A stretch of 64,000 nt of DNA from Streptomyces sp. ISL-100 (lineage in GTDB: Bacteria > Actinomycetota > Actinomycetes > Streptomycetales > Streptomycetaceae), in the NCBI RefSeq assembly GCF_018614615.1, contig NZ_JAGGOK010000031.1, positions 62,001 to 126,000 on the forward strand, given 5' to 3'. The notes beneath the pieces are model-generated. The model was not told the DNA's origin, did not search any database, and was given only the letters and a program-made list of their open reading frames with translations. Position numbers and translations under genes: made by a program. Of the stretch, positions 35,482 through 44,131 are shown one piece after another (position 1 is the stretch's first letter; each line of letters begins with the position of its first letter).

Positions 35482-35970
35482 CTACGGGTTGAACACCGGC
35501 TCCAACTGCCACCACTGGCCGGGAGAGTCGGTGTCCTCCCACTGCTGCACATTCGCGCCGTCGTCCATGCTGCCGTCCGCGACTTCGAGCAGCAGCCCGC
35601 TGACGTAACTGATCAGCGTGACCGTGCCCGGCGCGTCCAGGTGCTGTTCTACGATCCACTCCTGGGCGCCGAAGTTGTTGGCCTTCCACTGCTGGATGTT
35701 GGCGCCGTTCTCGGTGGAGGCCCCGGCAACGTCGAGCCGCTTGCCGCTGGCGGCGTTCACCAGGTGGTAGAGGCCGCCGCCGCTGTGCACCGCGGACACC
35801 TCCCACTGCTGCGCGGGTGCGCCGGTGTCCTTGCCCTGCTGGACGTTCGCGCCGCTGCCCTTGTGGCCGCCGTACACCTCCAGCAGCAGCCCGCTGCCGA
35901 CATTGCGCAGCCGGTACGGGCCTTCCTGGATGGGCTGCGGCTGCGGCTGCTGGGCGTCGTCCCCGCTCAT
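35482..35970 (-). CDS. RICIN-type beta-trefoil lectin protein without signal peptide
   Basis: A 162-residue protein that is essentially one beta-trefoil: three repeats with the QxW motif (ANVQQGKDTGAPAQQWEV, ANIQQWKANNFGAQEWIV, ANVQQWEDTDSPGQWWQL), each preceded by LEV(Y/A)G or LDVAG. RICIN domains bind sugars and are usually attached to secreted hydrolases; here there is no export signal and no partner domain, only a Gln/Pro-rich leader. The start is ATG 35970 (MSGDDAQQPQ) with GAAGGAG upstream. Confidence 0.87.
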   Translation of the reverse strand: MSGDDAQQPQPQPIQEGPYRLRNVGSGLLLEVYGGHKGSGANVQQGKDTGAPAQQWEVSAVHSGGGLYHLVNAASGKRLDVAGASTENGANIQQWKANNFGAQEWIVEQHLDAPGTVTLISYVSGLLLEVADGSMDDGANVQQWEDTDSPGQWWQLEPVFNP

Positions 35971-36045
35971 GTTCCGTACTCCTTCAGGTGGTTGGGGCAT
36001 TGAGGACGGCGGTCAGCAGTCCCGGGAAGCGGCTAGTGCGCAACC

Positions 36046-36063
36046 GTACGATAAGCGTCGTAC
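36046..36063. promoter_or_regulatory. TetR-type palindrome left next to an SDR remnant
   Basis: GTACGA-TAAGCG-TCGTAC, a perfect 6-bp inverted repeat, followed at once by AGTCGTAC. Such sites normally precede a TetR-controlled oxidoreductase gene; here only the tail of one remains, 15 bases downstream. Confidence 0.5.
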
Positions 36064-36077
36064 AGTCGTACTGCAGG

Positions 36078-36164
36078 CTGGCCGTCTTCCTCGTCCCGGG
36101 CGACGCGGCGTACATCAACGGCGAGAGCATCCGCATCGACGGGGGCGCGTCGCGCTCGCTCTGA
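36078..36164 (+). pseudogene. Remnant of a short-chain dehydrogenase (C-terminal 28 residues)
   Basis: The frame LAVFLVPGDAAYINGESIRI then DGGASRSL and TGA matches the SDR C-terminus (consensus FLASDDA.YI.G..I.VDGG). No SDR body is upstream: the RICIN gene starts on the other strand at 35970. An internal deletion joining the operator region to the 3' end would explain it. Confidence 0.65.
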
Positions 36165-36202
36165 CGTACCTCTGACGCACCCGCTCATGGCGAACGGCGC
36201 CT

Positions 36203-36220
36203 AACCGGACCGAACCGGTT
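36203..36220. promoter_or_regulatory. Inverted repeat in the SDR-remnant/AKR gap
   Basis: AACCGG-ACCGAA-CCGGTT. It lies 31 bases downstream of the aldo/keto reductase stop and could be part of its terminator or a second operator left from the lost gene. Confidence 0.3.
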
Positions 36221-36251
36221 GACGCCGTCTTCACCGTGCTGTGTCAGGTTG

Positions 36252-37088
36252 TCAGGCGCCGAAGTCGAAGGTCGCCGGGTCCGGGCCGAGGCGCTTGCCC
36301 TCGTCGAGCGCGGCGAAGGCCGCCAGGTCGTCGGCGTCCAGCTCGAAGCCGAAGACGTCGAGGTTCTCCTCGATCCGGGACGGCGTCACGGACTTGGGGA
36401 TCACGACATTGCCGGTCTGGAGGTGCCAGCGCAGCACCGCCTGAGCCGGGGTCTTCCCGTGCTTTCGGGCCACCGCGACGACCGTGGGGACCTCCAGGAG
36501 TCCCTTGCCCTGGCCGAGCGGCGACCAGGCCTCGGTCGCGATGCCGTGCTGGGTGTGGAAGGCGCGCGACGCCTCCTGCTGAAGCTGCGGGTGGAGCTCG
36601 ATCTGGTTGACGGCCGGGACGACCGAGGTCTCACCGATCAGGCGCTCAAGGTGCTCGGGGAGGAAGTTGGAGACGCCGATCGCCTTGGCGCGGCCGTCCG
36701 CGTAGATCTTCTCGAAGGCCTTGTACGTGTCCACGTACGCGTCCTTGGACGGCAGCGGCCAGTGGATCAGGTACAGGTCGACGTAGTCGAGGCCGAGCTT
36801 CGCCAGCGAGGCGTCGAAGGCGCGCAGCGTGGAGTCGAAACCCTGTTCGGAATTCCAGAGCTTTGTCGTGATGAACAGCTCGTCGCGGGCGACACCGGAG
36901 GCGGCGATGGCCTTTCCGGTGCCGGTCTCGTTCTCGTAGATCGCGGCTGTGTCGATGGATCGGTACCCGGCCTGGATCGCGGTGCCGACGGCCTTCTCGG
37001 CCTCGTCGTCAGGCACCTGCCATACGCCGAAGCCGAGCTGGGGCATCTCGACGCCGTTGTTCAGAGTGAGGGTGGGGGCCTTGCTCAC
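36252..37088 (-). CDS. Aldo/keto reductase
   Basis: A 278-residue AKR5-like reductase of the 2,5-diketo-D-gluconate reductase type. The tetrad is complete: Asp and Tyr in YRSIDTAAIYENETGTGKAI, Lys in LFITTKLWNSEQG, His in YLIHWPLPSKDAYVDTY. IGVSNFLPEHLERLI and NQIELHPQLQQ follow, and IPKSVTPSRIEENLDVFGFE binds NADPH. It reduces aldehydes or ketones with NADPH. GTG 37088 is used (MSKAPTLTLNNGVEMPQLG), 47 bases after the LivG stop. An inverted repeat at 37113-37133 is in its promoter. Confidence 0.9.
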   Translation of the reverse strand: MSKAPTLTLNNGVEMPQLGFGVWQVPDDEAEKAVGTAIQAGYRSIDTAAIYENETGTGKAIAASGVARDELFITTKLWNSEQGFDSTLRAFDASLAKLGLDYVDLYLIHWPLPSKDAYVDTYKAFEKIYADGRAKAIGVSNFLPEHLERLIGETSVVPAVNQIELHPQLQQEASRAFHTQHGIATEAWSPLGQGKGLLEVPTVVAVARKHGKTPAQAVLRWHLQTGNVVIPKSVTPSRIEENLDVFGFELDADDLAAFAALDEGKRLGPDPATFDFGA

Positions 37089-37112
37089 GAGCGATCGATC
37101 CTTACGTCGTCG

Positions 37113-37133
37113 GTTGATACTCCCAGCGTCAAC
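37113..37133 (-). promoter_or_regulatory. MerR-like inverted repeat before the aldo/keto reductase
   Basis: GTTGA-N11-TCAAC, 25-45 bases upstream of the GTG start. The dimensions suit a MerR-family activator; no MerR gene is in this window. Confidence 0.4.
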
Positions 37134-37135
37134 GA

Positions 37136-37942
37136 TCAAGCGTCCCGGTGCATTCCCGCGACGGTCCCGAGATATGCGTCACGGACGGCGGGGTCCTGTC
37201 GCACCTGGGTGGCGTTGCCCTCGGCGAGAACCGTGCCGAGGTCGAGGACGACGACGCGGGCGCAGAGCTCCATCACGAAGGCGGCATTGTGCTCGACGAG
37301 CAGCACGGCGCAGCCTTCCTCGGCCGCCAAGTTCCGGATTACGGCGGTCAGTTGCTCCCTCTCCTCTCCCGACATGCCGGAGGCCGGTTCGTCGAGCAGC
37401 AGGACGCGGGGAGGGTCCGCCAGGGCGCGGGCCAGTTCGACCATGCGGGCCCGGCCGACGGGGAGCGTCCCGGCGTACGACTCGGCGAGCGCGTCTAGGC
37501 CGCACGAGTGCAGGACCGTTGCGGCGCGTTCGCGGCGCGCTGCCTCGCGGGCACGCCGGGTGGGCGCCGCAAGCAGATCGGCGGCGAGGCCGCCCCCGCC
37601 GCCGCGCCACTCCTGGGCGACGAGGAGGTTGTCGGCAACGGTCAGCCGGCCGAAGAGCTGCTGACGCTGGAAGGTGCGGCGCATGCCGTGGCGGGCGCGC
37701 CAGACGGGAGTGCGGCGCGTGATGTCCGTACCGTCGAGAAGGACGCGGCCGGTATCGGGGCGGCGGATGCCTGACAGAACATCGAACAGGGTCGTCTTGC
37801 CGGCGCCGTTCGGGCCGATGAGACCGCACACTTCGCCGGGGCGGACGGCGACGCCCACGCCGTCCAGGGCGGTGACGCCGCCGAAGCGGACGCCGATTCC
37901 GGCTGCCTCCAGTACGTACGTGTCGCTCCTGGTCCCACTCAT
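37136..37942 (-). CDS. LivG-type branched-chain ABC transporter ATPase
   Basis: A 268-residue ATPase of the LivG family: Walker A GPNGAGKTT, MRRTFQRQQLFGRLTVADNL (LivG-specific), signature LPVGRARMVELARALADPP in place of the usual LSYGQQR, Walker B VLLLDEPASGM and H-loop LLVEHNAAFVMELCARVVVL. The signature is degenerate (PVGRAR), which is tolerated in a heterodimeric partner. ATG overlaps the LivHMF stop by 4 bases. It ends 47 bases before the aldo/keto reductase start. Confidence 0.88.
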   Translation of the reverse strand: MSGTRSDTYVLEAAGIGVRFGGVTALDGVGVAVRPGEVCGLIGPNGAGKTTLFDVLSGIRRPDTGRVLLDGTDITRRTPVWRARHGMRRTFQRQQLFGRLTVADNLLVAQEWRGGGGGLAADLLAAPTRRAREAARRERAATVLHSCGLDALAESYAGTLPVGRARMVELARALADPPRVLLLDEPASGMSGEEREQLTAVIRNLAAEEGCAVLLVEHNAAFVMELCARVVVLDLGTVLAEGNATQVRQDPAVRDAYLGTVAGMHRDA

Positions 37943-40812
37943 GCGTTCGGGTCCCCGATCCCCAGGTATGCCTCGGTCAGCCGGTCGGTCCGTACGTCCG
38001 CACACGGCCCGCACCAGGAGACGCGCCCCTGCGCGAGGTACGCCACGGTGTCGGCGATGCCGAGCACGTCGGCGGCTTTCTCCTCCACCAGCAGCAGCGC
38101 GGTGCCTGCCTCGCGCAACTCGGTGAGCAGGCGGAACACCTCTTCCACGACGCGCGGCGCGAGGCCGAGCGACGGCTCGTCGGCGATGAGTACGGCCGGC
38201 GGGCGCTGGAGCAGCGGCGCGAGCGCCAGCATCTGCTGCTCGCCGCCGGACAGCGAACCTGCGGGGACGGTGCGCCGCCGGCCGGCGAGGGCGGGGAAGC
38301 GTTCGTACACCGCGTCGCGGGCGGAGCGGTCGGGGAGGCGCAGGCTCAGGTTCTCCTCGATGGTGAGCGAGGGGAAGATCCCGCGCCCCTCGGGGGCGAG
38401 GACCACCCCGGCACGCGAACGCCGTACCGCGCCGTCCCGGGTGGCGTCGCGGTCGCCGATGCGGACGCGGCCGGAGGTGGGGACGAGCAGCCCGGCGGCG
38501 ACGTGGCAAGTGGTGGACTTCCCGGCCCCGTTGGGTCCGAGAAGAGCCACAATCTCCCCTGCCTGTACGGTCAGATCAACCCCGTGGAGCACGCCGGCCC
38601 CACCGTAGCCGGCACAAACCCCGCGCAGCGCGAGACCGGCTTCCCGCGCCCCGCGCGCCACAGTCCCGTGCCCGGCGAACCCGCCGCCACCGCTCCCGCC
38701 GCCCTCGGGAGTCGGTGGTGCGGTGGAGGTCCGGGGGCCCGCCCCCGGTTTCGGGAAGGGGCGGGGTGGGGGAATTTCGACTCCGGCGCCGGTGCCCGCC
38801 AGGGGCGCGGGCGTGGACGCCGGGAGCGCCGCTTCTCGTACCTCCGTGTCCGCAGTCGGGGCGGGCGCCGCACGCAGAACGCCACCCACCCGCGCCGCAC
38901 CCACCCGCGCGCGTCGCTGGTGTCTCCGCACTGAAATCGCCGCGCAGTAGCCGTCCGGGTCGTTGGCCAGGGCCAGGCCGGCCAGGCCGAAGAGGATGAC
39001 CGGGAGTTGCGTCGACTCCGTGACGTACTCCGAGACAAGGTGCGGGACCAGCGCGAAGACCAGGCCCGCCACCGCCGCGAACTGCGGCCGCCGCACGCCC
39101 GCCGCGACCACCACCGCCAGCCAGATCAGCCCGGTCATCGCGGTGAAGTCCGTAGCCGTGATGCGGGTGTTGTACGACGCGTACATCACGCCCCCGAACC
39201 CCGCGATCCCCGCCGACAGCGTGAACAGCATCAGCTTTGTACGGATGACGGATACGCCCGAGGCCAGCGCCGCCGCAGGAGCGGACCGTACCGCCAGCAT
39301 CGCCCGACCCGACGCCGAGTTCCGCAGCGCACTCAGCGACGCGACGGCCGCCGTAACCAGGACGACCAGCGCCACCCCCATCGCCCGGTCGTCGGACAGG
39401 TCCACCGGACCGAACACCGGGCGCGGGATCTCCCACCCCGTGTCACCGTTCCGCAACCACCGCAGCTGGAAAAGGACTTGGTCCGCCAGGAAGGCAAGGG
39501 CAAGCGTCGCCAGCGCCAGCGAGCGGCCCCCCAGGCGCAGCGCGGGAAGCGCCACCAGTGCCCCCAGCACCGCCGCCACGCACGTGCCCACCAGTGCGGC
39601 CCCGACGAACGGCCATCCGTGGCTCATCAGCAGGCCCGCTACCAGCGCCGCCCCCGTCACGAACGTCGCCTGCGCCAGACTGACCATCGCGCCGAGCCCC
39701 GTCACGACCGTGGAGGAGAGGAAGACGAGCGAGATCGCGAGGCCCTGCGCGAGCATCCCGCTCCAGAACGGCGTCGTGACCGTATAGAAGGCGACCGCCA
39801 TCAGCACCGCGCCCGCCGCCCACGGCCCCCACCGCCGTCCCCACGACCGCCCGGCCAGGTAGTCGACCGGCGGCGCGTCCACCGCCGCCGTGCCCGCCGC
39901 CCGCTGCCGGCGCGTCATGACCAGCAGCCCCGCGAAGAGGACCAGGAAGGGAACCGCCGTACGGAATCCGGTGATGTCGTCGGCGAAGGACGCGTACCCG
40001 GCTGTCAGGTTCTGCAATACGCCCAGCCCCAGCCCGCCCGCGAACGCCAGCGGAACCGAGGCGAACCGCCCGAGCACGGCCGCCGTCGCCGACACGAACA
40101 AGAGCAGGGTGTAGTCGTGGGCGGAGAGGCCGAGCAGCGGCGTGGCCAGCACGCCCGCGAGCCCCGCCAGGCTTGACGACAGCATCCAAGCCACCGACGA
40201 CAGCCGGTCCGCGCTGATGCCGCGCAGTTCCACCAGCGTGCGGTTGTCGACGGTGGCCCGCAGCCGCAGCCCGAGCCGGGTGTGCCGCATCAGCACCCAC
40301 AGCCCCACCGCCACCACGGCCGTCGCAAGCCACGTGATCAGCTGATCGGAGTCGATCCCCACGCCGTCCGTCAGCTGCCAGGACACGGCCGGGCTCGGCC
40401 CTACGCCAGGCAGCCCGAACTGGTTCTCCGCCGGCACCACAGGAGCGCCCGCCTCCGCCAGCAGCTCCACCGCCCACAGCCCGGCCGCCGGCAGTGCGAC
40501 CAGCAGCCCGATCGTCGCCACGATCTGCGCCGTCTCACCCACCCGCGCGAGCTTGCGGAACATCAGCCGGTCCAGCGCCCACCCGGTCCCCGGCGCGACG
40601 ACGAACACCAGCAGCGCCGCAGTCGGCAGGGCCGGCCACCCGAAGCCCGAGTGCAGTTCGTAGAAGCCGAGCGCACACACATATGCCGTCCCGCCGTGCG
40701 CGAAGTTGAAGAGACCCGACGCGGAGTACGAGAGCACAAGCCCCGTGGCCAGCAGGGCGTACAACGCACCCGACACCAGCCCGCTCAGCACAAAACCCAG
40801 CAGATCACCCAT
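37939..40812 (-). CDS. LivH-LivM-LivF triple fusion (two permeases and an ATPase)
   Basis: A 957-residue protein. Residues about 1-310 are LivH (LYALLATGLVLSYSASGLFN, FRKLARVGETAQIVATIGLL). About 330-640 are LivM (GLGAMVSLAQATFVTGAALV, ALPALRLGGRSLALATLALA, IGFGGVMYA-like). About 640-725 is a Pro/Gly-rich linker. About 725-957 are LivF with GPNGAGKST, LSGGEQQMLALAPLLQ, LIADEPSLGLAP and LLVEE. These are normally three genes. The linker residues about 680-695 (IPPPRPFPKPGAGPRTS) are encoded by a copy of the dispersed repeat element (38730-38774). The gene follows the binding-protein gene by 15 bases. Confidence 0.87.
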   Translation of the reverse strand: MGDLLGFVLSGLVSGALYALLATGLVLSYSASGLFNFAHGGTAYVCALGFYELHSGFGWPALPTAALLVFVVAPGTGWALDRLMFRKLARVGETAQIVATIGLLVALPAAGLWAVELLAEAGAPVVPAENQFGLPGVGPSPAVSWQLTDGVGIDSDQLITWLATAVVAVGLWVLMRHTRLGLRLRATVDNRTLVELRGISADRLSSVAWMLSSSLAGLAGVLATPLLGLSAHDYTLLLFVSATAAVLGRFASVPLAFAGGLGLGVLQNLTAGYASFADDITGFRTAVPFLVLFAGLLVMTRRQRAAGTAAVDAPPVDYLAGRSWGRRWGPWAAGAVLMAVAFYTVTTPFWSGMLAQGLAISLVFLSSTVVTGLGAMVSLAQATFVTGAALVAGLLMSHGWPFVGAALVGTCVAAVLGALVALPALRLGGRSLALATLALAFLADQVLFQLRWLRNGDTGWEIPRPVFGPVDLSDDRAMGVALVVLVTAAVASLSALRNSASGRAMLAVRSAPAAALASGVSVIRTKLMLFTLSAGIAGFGGVMYASYNTRITATDFTAMTGLIWLAVVVAAGVRRPQFAAVAGLVFALVPHLVSEYVTESTQLPVILFGLAGLALANDPDGYCAAISVRRHQRRARVGAARVGGVLRAAPAPTADTEVREAALPASTPAPLAGTGAGVEIPPPRPFPKPGAGPRTSTAPPTPEGGGSGGGGFAGHGTVARGAREAGLALRGVCAGYGGAGVLHGVDLTVQAGEIVALLGPNGAGKSTTCHVAAGLLVPTSGRVRIGDRDATRDGAVRRSRAGVVLAPEGRGIFPSLTIEENLSLRLPDRSARDAVYERFPALAGRRRTVPAGSLSGGEQQMLALAPLLQRPPAVLIADEPSLGLAPRVVEEVFRLLTELREAGTALLLVEEKAADVLGIADTVAYLAQGRVSWCGPCADVRTDRLTEAYLGIGDPNA
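38730..38774 (-). repeat. Dispersed repeat element, right half (copy D), inside the LivHMF linker
   Basis: A GTCCGGGGGC-CCGCCCCCGG hairpin (38730-38749) followed by the outer repeat CGGGAAGGGGCGGGG and then TGGGGGAA (38752-38774). The order and sequence match the right half of the complete copy at 63816-63856. It is translated on the minus strand as part of the LivM-LivF linker. Confidence 0.65.
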
Positions 40813-40827
40813 GGCGGGAAACCACCC

Positions 40828-42105
40828 CTACCCGAAGGGGATGGGCGGATAGCACTTGAACGGCGAGGACACCTCGTACTTCCCGTCCTTCAACCGCACC
40901 AGCGCCCCGCACCCGAAGCTCTCCCGCTGCCCCTTCGGCTCGCTCCGGTCGCCCACCAGCGTCCCCGTGTCCGAGAACGACCCCGCCGCCCGCTGGAAGG
41001 TCTCGACGGTCAGGTCCTTGCCCGCCTTCTGCGCGATCGACAGGAACAGGTCCGCGGACATGTATCCCGTGACCATGTGCATGTTCAGCGGCACCTCCTT
41101 GCCGCCCGCCGCCTTCCTGATGTCCTCCTTGAACTTCCTCATCCCCGCACTGTCCGACTCGAACGGCTCGAACTGCACCAGCACATGCACGCCGTCCAGC
41201 GCCTGCCGCGTCGCGTCCTTGGTGAGCAGCCCCGGGTCGTAGTCCGTCGGGTCGGACAGCACGCCCGTGAAGCCGCCGCGCTTGAGCGTCGTGAACAGGC
41301 CGATGTTGTACGGCGTCTGCATCACGGAGATCACGACGTCCGGCGCCTTGCCGCCGTCGCTGCGCATGATCTCCTTGGTGTACGCCGACCAGTCGCTCGG
41401 CACCGAAGTCGCGGGCACCACGGCCTTGGCGTACGACACCTTGTACCCGGCCGCCCTGAAGCCCTGCGTGAAGGTACGGATGCCGAACTTGCCGGCGTCG
41501 TTGTCATTGGCGAGCAGTGCCACCGACTTGCCCTTGGTCCCTCCCAGCACCTTGCCCAGCCCCTCCGGCCAGGTCTGGTTGAGTGTGCCGCCCGGCATGG
41601 GGACGAGGCACCCGTTGAAGCCGTAGATGTGCTTGGGCCCGCAGAAGGAAGGCAGCGTGCCCCAGCCGAAAGTCGGCACCTTCTGCTGCTCCAGGAAGTC
41701 GGCACCGGAGAAGGTGACCGAGCTCATCGGGGCGACGGCGAAGACCTTCTCCCGCTGGACGAGCTTTCGCGCCGCGGCGAGGTTCTTCGCGGGGTCCTGC
41801 CCGTCGTCCTCCGCGCCCAGGTAGTCGATCTTCCGGCCGTTGACGCCGCCCTCCGCGTTCGCGCGGTCGTAACGCGCCTTCGCGCCGAGATCGGTGTCCT
41901 TCTTGGAGTACCCGCTCGCGGTGGTCATGGAGACGATGCCGCCGACCTTGATCGAGCCGGCGCTCACTCCACGAACCGAGCCGCTGCCGCCCTTCCCCGC
42001 GCCGTCGTTGTCCGGGGCGCCGGTCGATGCGGAGTTGCAGGCGGTGGCGGTGGCGAACAGCAGCACTGCGGCGGCTGCGGCGATGGTGCGGATCGGTCGC
42101 GACAC
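40828..42105 (-). CDS. ABC transporter substrate-binding lipoprotein (LivJ-like, periplasmic type 1)
   Basis: A 425-residue family 5/LivK-type binding protein. Signal and lipobox AAAAVLLFATATAC place the Cys near residue 23. The mature part starts GSVRGVSAGSIKVGGIVSMT, then RYDRANAEGGVNGRKIDYLG, LVQREKVFAVAPMSSVTFSG and VVISVMQTPYNIGLFTTLKR, the type 1 periplasmic fold. GTG 42105 with GGGAGGGACCCC upstream is preferred to an ATG 75 bases earlier. It feeds LivHMF/LivG. Ligand unknown; the neighbouring CoA ligase points to a carboxylic acid rather than an amino acid. Confidence 0.87.
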   Translation of the reverse strand: MSRPIRTIAAAAAVLLFATATACNSASTGAPDNDGAGKGGSGSVRGVSAGSIKVGGIVSMTTASGYSKKDTDLGAKARYDRANAEGGVNGRKIDYLGAEDDGQDPAKNLAAARKLVQREKVFAVAPMSSVTFSGADFLEQQKVPTFGWGTLPSFCGPKHIYGFNGCLVPMPGGTLNQTWPEGLGKVLGGTKGKSVALLANDNDAGKFGIRTFTQGFRAAGYKVSYAKAVVPATSVPSDWSAYTKEIMRSDGGKAPDVVISVMQTPYNIGLFTTLKRGGFTGVLSDPTDYDPGLLTKDATRQALDGVHVLVQFEPFESDSAGMRKFKEDIRKAAGGKEVPLNMHMVTGYMSADLFLSIAQKAGKDLTVETFQRAAGSFSDTGTLVGDRSEPKGQRESFGCGALVRLKDGKYEVSSPFKCYPPIPFG

Positions 42106-42156
42106 AGTGGGGTCCCTCCCTTGGGATGCCCGCATTCTGTGGTTGACCTGATGAAC

Positions 42157-42171
42157 CGTCAATAACTGACG
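42157..42171. promoter_or_regulatory. CGTCA/TGACG palindrome 1 before the binding-protein gene
   Basis: CGTCA-ATAAC-TGACG. With the second palindrome at 42182-42194 it puts four identical half-sites in the 115-base gap between the ligase stop and the binding-protein start. Confidence 0.45.
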
Positions 42172-42181
42172 CATCGACAAT

Positions 42182-42194
42182 TGACGACACGTCA
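42182..42194. promoter_or_regulatory. CGTCA/TGACG palindrome 2 before the binding-protein gene
   Basis: TGACG-ACA-CGTCA, a perfect 5-bp inverted repeat, 10 bases upstream of the first one and using the same half-sites in reverse order. Confidence 0.45.
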
Positions 42195-42220
42195 GAAGTC
42201 TGCGAAATCCGCACCGGACG

Positions 42221-44044
42221 TCACCGGTAGAGCGCGTCGACCTCCACGGCGTACGCCGCCTCGATCGCCCTGCGCTTGAGCTTGAGTGAGGGAGTCAGCA
42301 GCCCCTGCTCCTCGCTGAACTGGTGGGCCAGTATCCGGAACGTACGGATCGACTCGGCCTGGGAGACCAGCGTGTTCGCGGCCACCACCGCACGCCGTAC
42401 CTCCATCTCCAGGTCGGGATCCCGCACCAGGTCGGCCGCGTTCAGCGGCGGTTTGTCGCGCATCTGGAGCCAGTGGTCCACGGCCTCCTGGTCGAGCGTG
42501 ACGAGCGCCGCGATGTACGGCCTGTCGTTGCCGACGACGATGCACTGGGCCACCAGCGGATGCGACCGGATCCGTTCCTCCAGCCCGGTCGGCGACACGC
42601 TCTTGCCGCTCAACGTCACCAGGATCTCCTTCTTTCGCCCGGTGATCGTCAGATAGCCGTCCTCGTCCAGCGCGCCGATGTCACCCGTGGCGAGCCAGCC
42701 GTCGTGGAGTACGGCGTCTGTCGCCTTCGGATTGTTCATGTACCCGGAGAAGATCTGGCCGCCGTGCAGCCAGATCTCGCCGTCGTCCGCGATGTGTACG
42801 GTCGTGCCGGGCAGCGGCTGCCCGACCGTGCCGAAGCGGGTGCGCTCGGGCGGATTGGCGGTCGCGGCCGCCGTCGACTCGGTGAGCCCGTACCCCTCGA
42901 AGATCGTCACGCCCGCGCCCGCGAAGAACAGGCCGAGCCGCCGCGACATCGCGGAACCGCCGGACATCGCGTGCCGCACGCGCCCGCCCATGGCCTCGCG
43001 CACCTTCGCGTACACGGCCTTCTCGAAGAACTGGTGCTGGAGCCGCAGCGCGGCGGAAGGCCCGGGCCCGGTGCCGAACGCGCGGTGCTCCTGCGCCTCG
43101 GCGTACCGCACCGCCACCTCGACGGCCTTGTCGAAGGGCCCGGCCTTCCCTGCCGCCTCCGCCTTGCGCCGAGCCCCGCTGTAGACCTTCTCGAAGATGT
43201 ACGGCACGGCCAGGATGAACGTGGGCCGGAAACTGACCAGGTCCGGCATCAGCGCATGCGCCGCCAGCACCGGCTGATGCCCGAGCTTGACCCGCCCCCG
43301 TACCGCCGCGACCTCGACCATCCGCCCGAAGACATGCGCGAGCGGCAGGAACAGCAGCGTCGACGCCTCGTCGCCCGGCTTGGAGTGGAACACCGACTCC
43401 CAGCGGCCAAGGACGGTGTCGGACTCGTACATGAAATTGGCGTGCGTGATCACGCACCCCTTGGACCGCCCTGTGGTCCCCGACGTGTAAATCACCGTCG
43501 CCACGGAATCCGGCGTCACCGCCCGGCGGTGGCGGTGCACCACGTCGTCGTCGATGTGCGCGCCCGCCCGGACGAGTTCGGCCTCCGCGCCCGCGTCCAG
43601 CTGCCACAGGCGCTTGAGCATCGGCAGCCGGTCGACCACCGAGCCGACGGTCATCGCGTGGTCCTCGTGCTCGACCATGCAGGCGGTGACCCCGGCGTCG
43701 TGCAGGGTCCAGAAGACCTGATCGGAGGAGGCGGTGGGATAAATCGGCACAGGCTGGGCGCCGACGGTCCACAGCGCGAAGTCGAAAAGTGTCCATTCGT
43801 AGCGCGTACGCGACATGATCGCGACACGGTCGCCGAACCGCACACCGTGCGCCAGCAGCCCCTTGGCGAGGGCCAGCACCTCGTCACGGAACTGCCCCGA
43901 CGACACATCGTGCCAGCGGCCGTCCTCGCCCTTGCGTCCGAGCGCGACGCGGTGCGGATCCTCCTCGGCATGATCGAAGACGACGTCCGCCAGCCCGCCG
44001 ACCTGAGGCGCCGTCGCCATGGGTGGGACAGTGAACTCGCGCAA
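42221..44044 (-). CDS. Long-chain acyl-CoA synthetase (AMP-forming), TTG start
   Basis: A 607-residue AMP-binding enzyme of the FadD15/ACSL type. AMP motif VIYTSGTTGRSKGCVITH, YEGYGLTEST-type motif (IFEGYGLTESTAAATANPPE), LATGDIGALDEDGYLTITGR and KEILVTLSGKSVSPTGLE are intact. It activates a fatty or other carboxylic acid to its acyl-CoA. The N-terminus LREFTVPPMATAPQVGGLAD matches the family only if translation starts at TTG 44044, which has AAGGAG 7 bases upstream. It is the first gene of the cluster with the binding protein and LivHMF/LivG. Confidence 0.88.
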   Translation of the reverse strand: MREFTVPPMATAPQVGGLADVVFDHAEEDPHRVALGRKGEDGRWHDVSSGQFRDEVLALAKGLLAHGVRFGDRVAIMSRTRYEWTLFDFALWTVGAQPVPIYPTASSDQVFWTLHDAGVTACMVEHEDHAMTVGSVVDRLPMLKRLWQLDAGAEAELVRAGAHIDDDVVHRHRRAVTPDSVATVIYTSGTTGRSKGCVITHANFMYESDTVLGRWESVFHSKPGDEASTLLFLPLAHVFGRMVEVAAVRGRVKLGHQPVLAAHALMPDLVSFRPTFILAVPYIFEKVYSGARRKAEAAGKAGPFDKAVEVAVRYAEAQEHRAFGTGPGPSAALRLQHQFFEKAVYAKVREAMGGRVRHAMSGGSAMSRRLGLFFAGAGVTIFEGYGLTESTAAATANPPERTRFGTVGQPLPGTTVHIADDGEIWLHGGQIFSGYMNNPKATDAVLHDGWLATGDIGALDEDGYLTITGRKKEILVTLSGKSVSPTGLEERIRSHPLVAQCIVVGNDRPYIAALVTLDQEAVDHWLQMRDKPPLNAADLVRDPDLEMEVRRAVVAANTLVSQAESIRTFRILAHQFSEEQGLLTPSLKLKRRAIEAAYAVEVDALYR

Positions 44045-44131
44045 TGACCTGCTCCTTGTGGCGCTCCGCACAGCGCCGTGACGGTACCTCACGGTTTCTG
44101 TACGGGGGAGGGGAACGCGGAATCCGAATTA

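Noticed and set aside
38723..38950. Short plus-strand frames in the LivHMF linker as separate genes
   Set aside because: They arise from the repeat element and linker in antisense and have no ribosome site.
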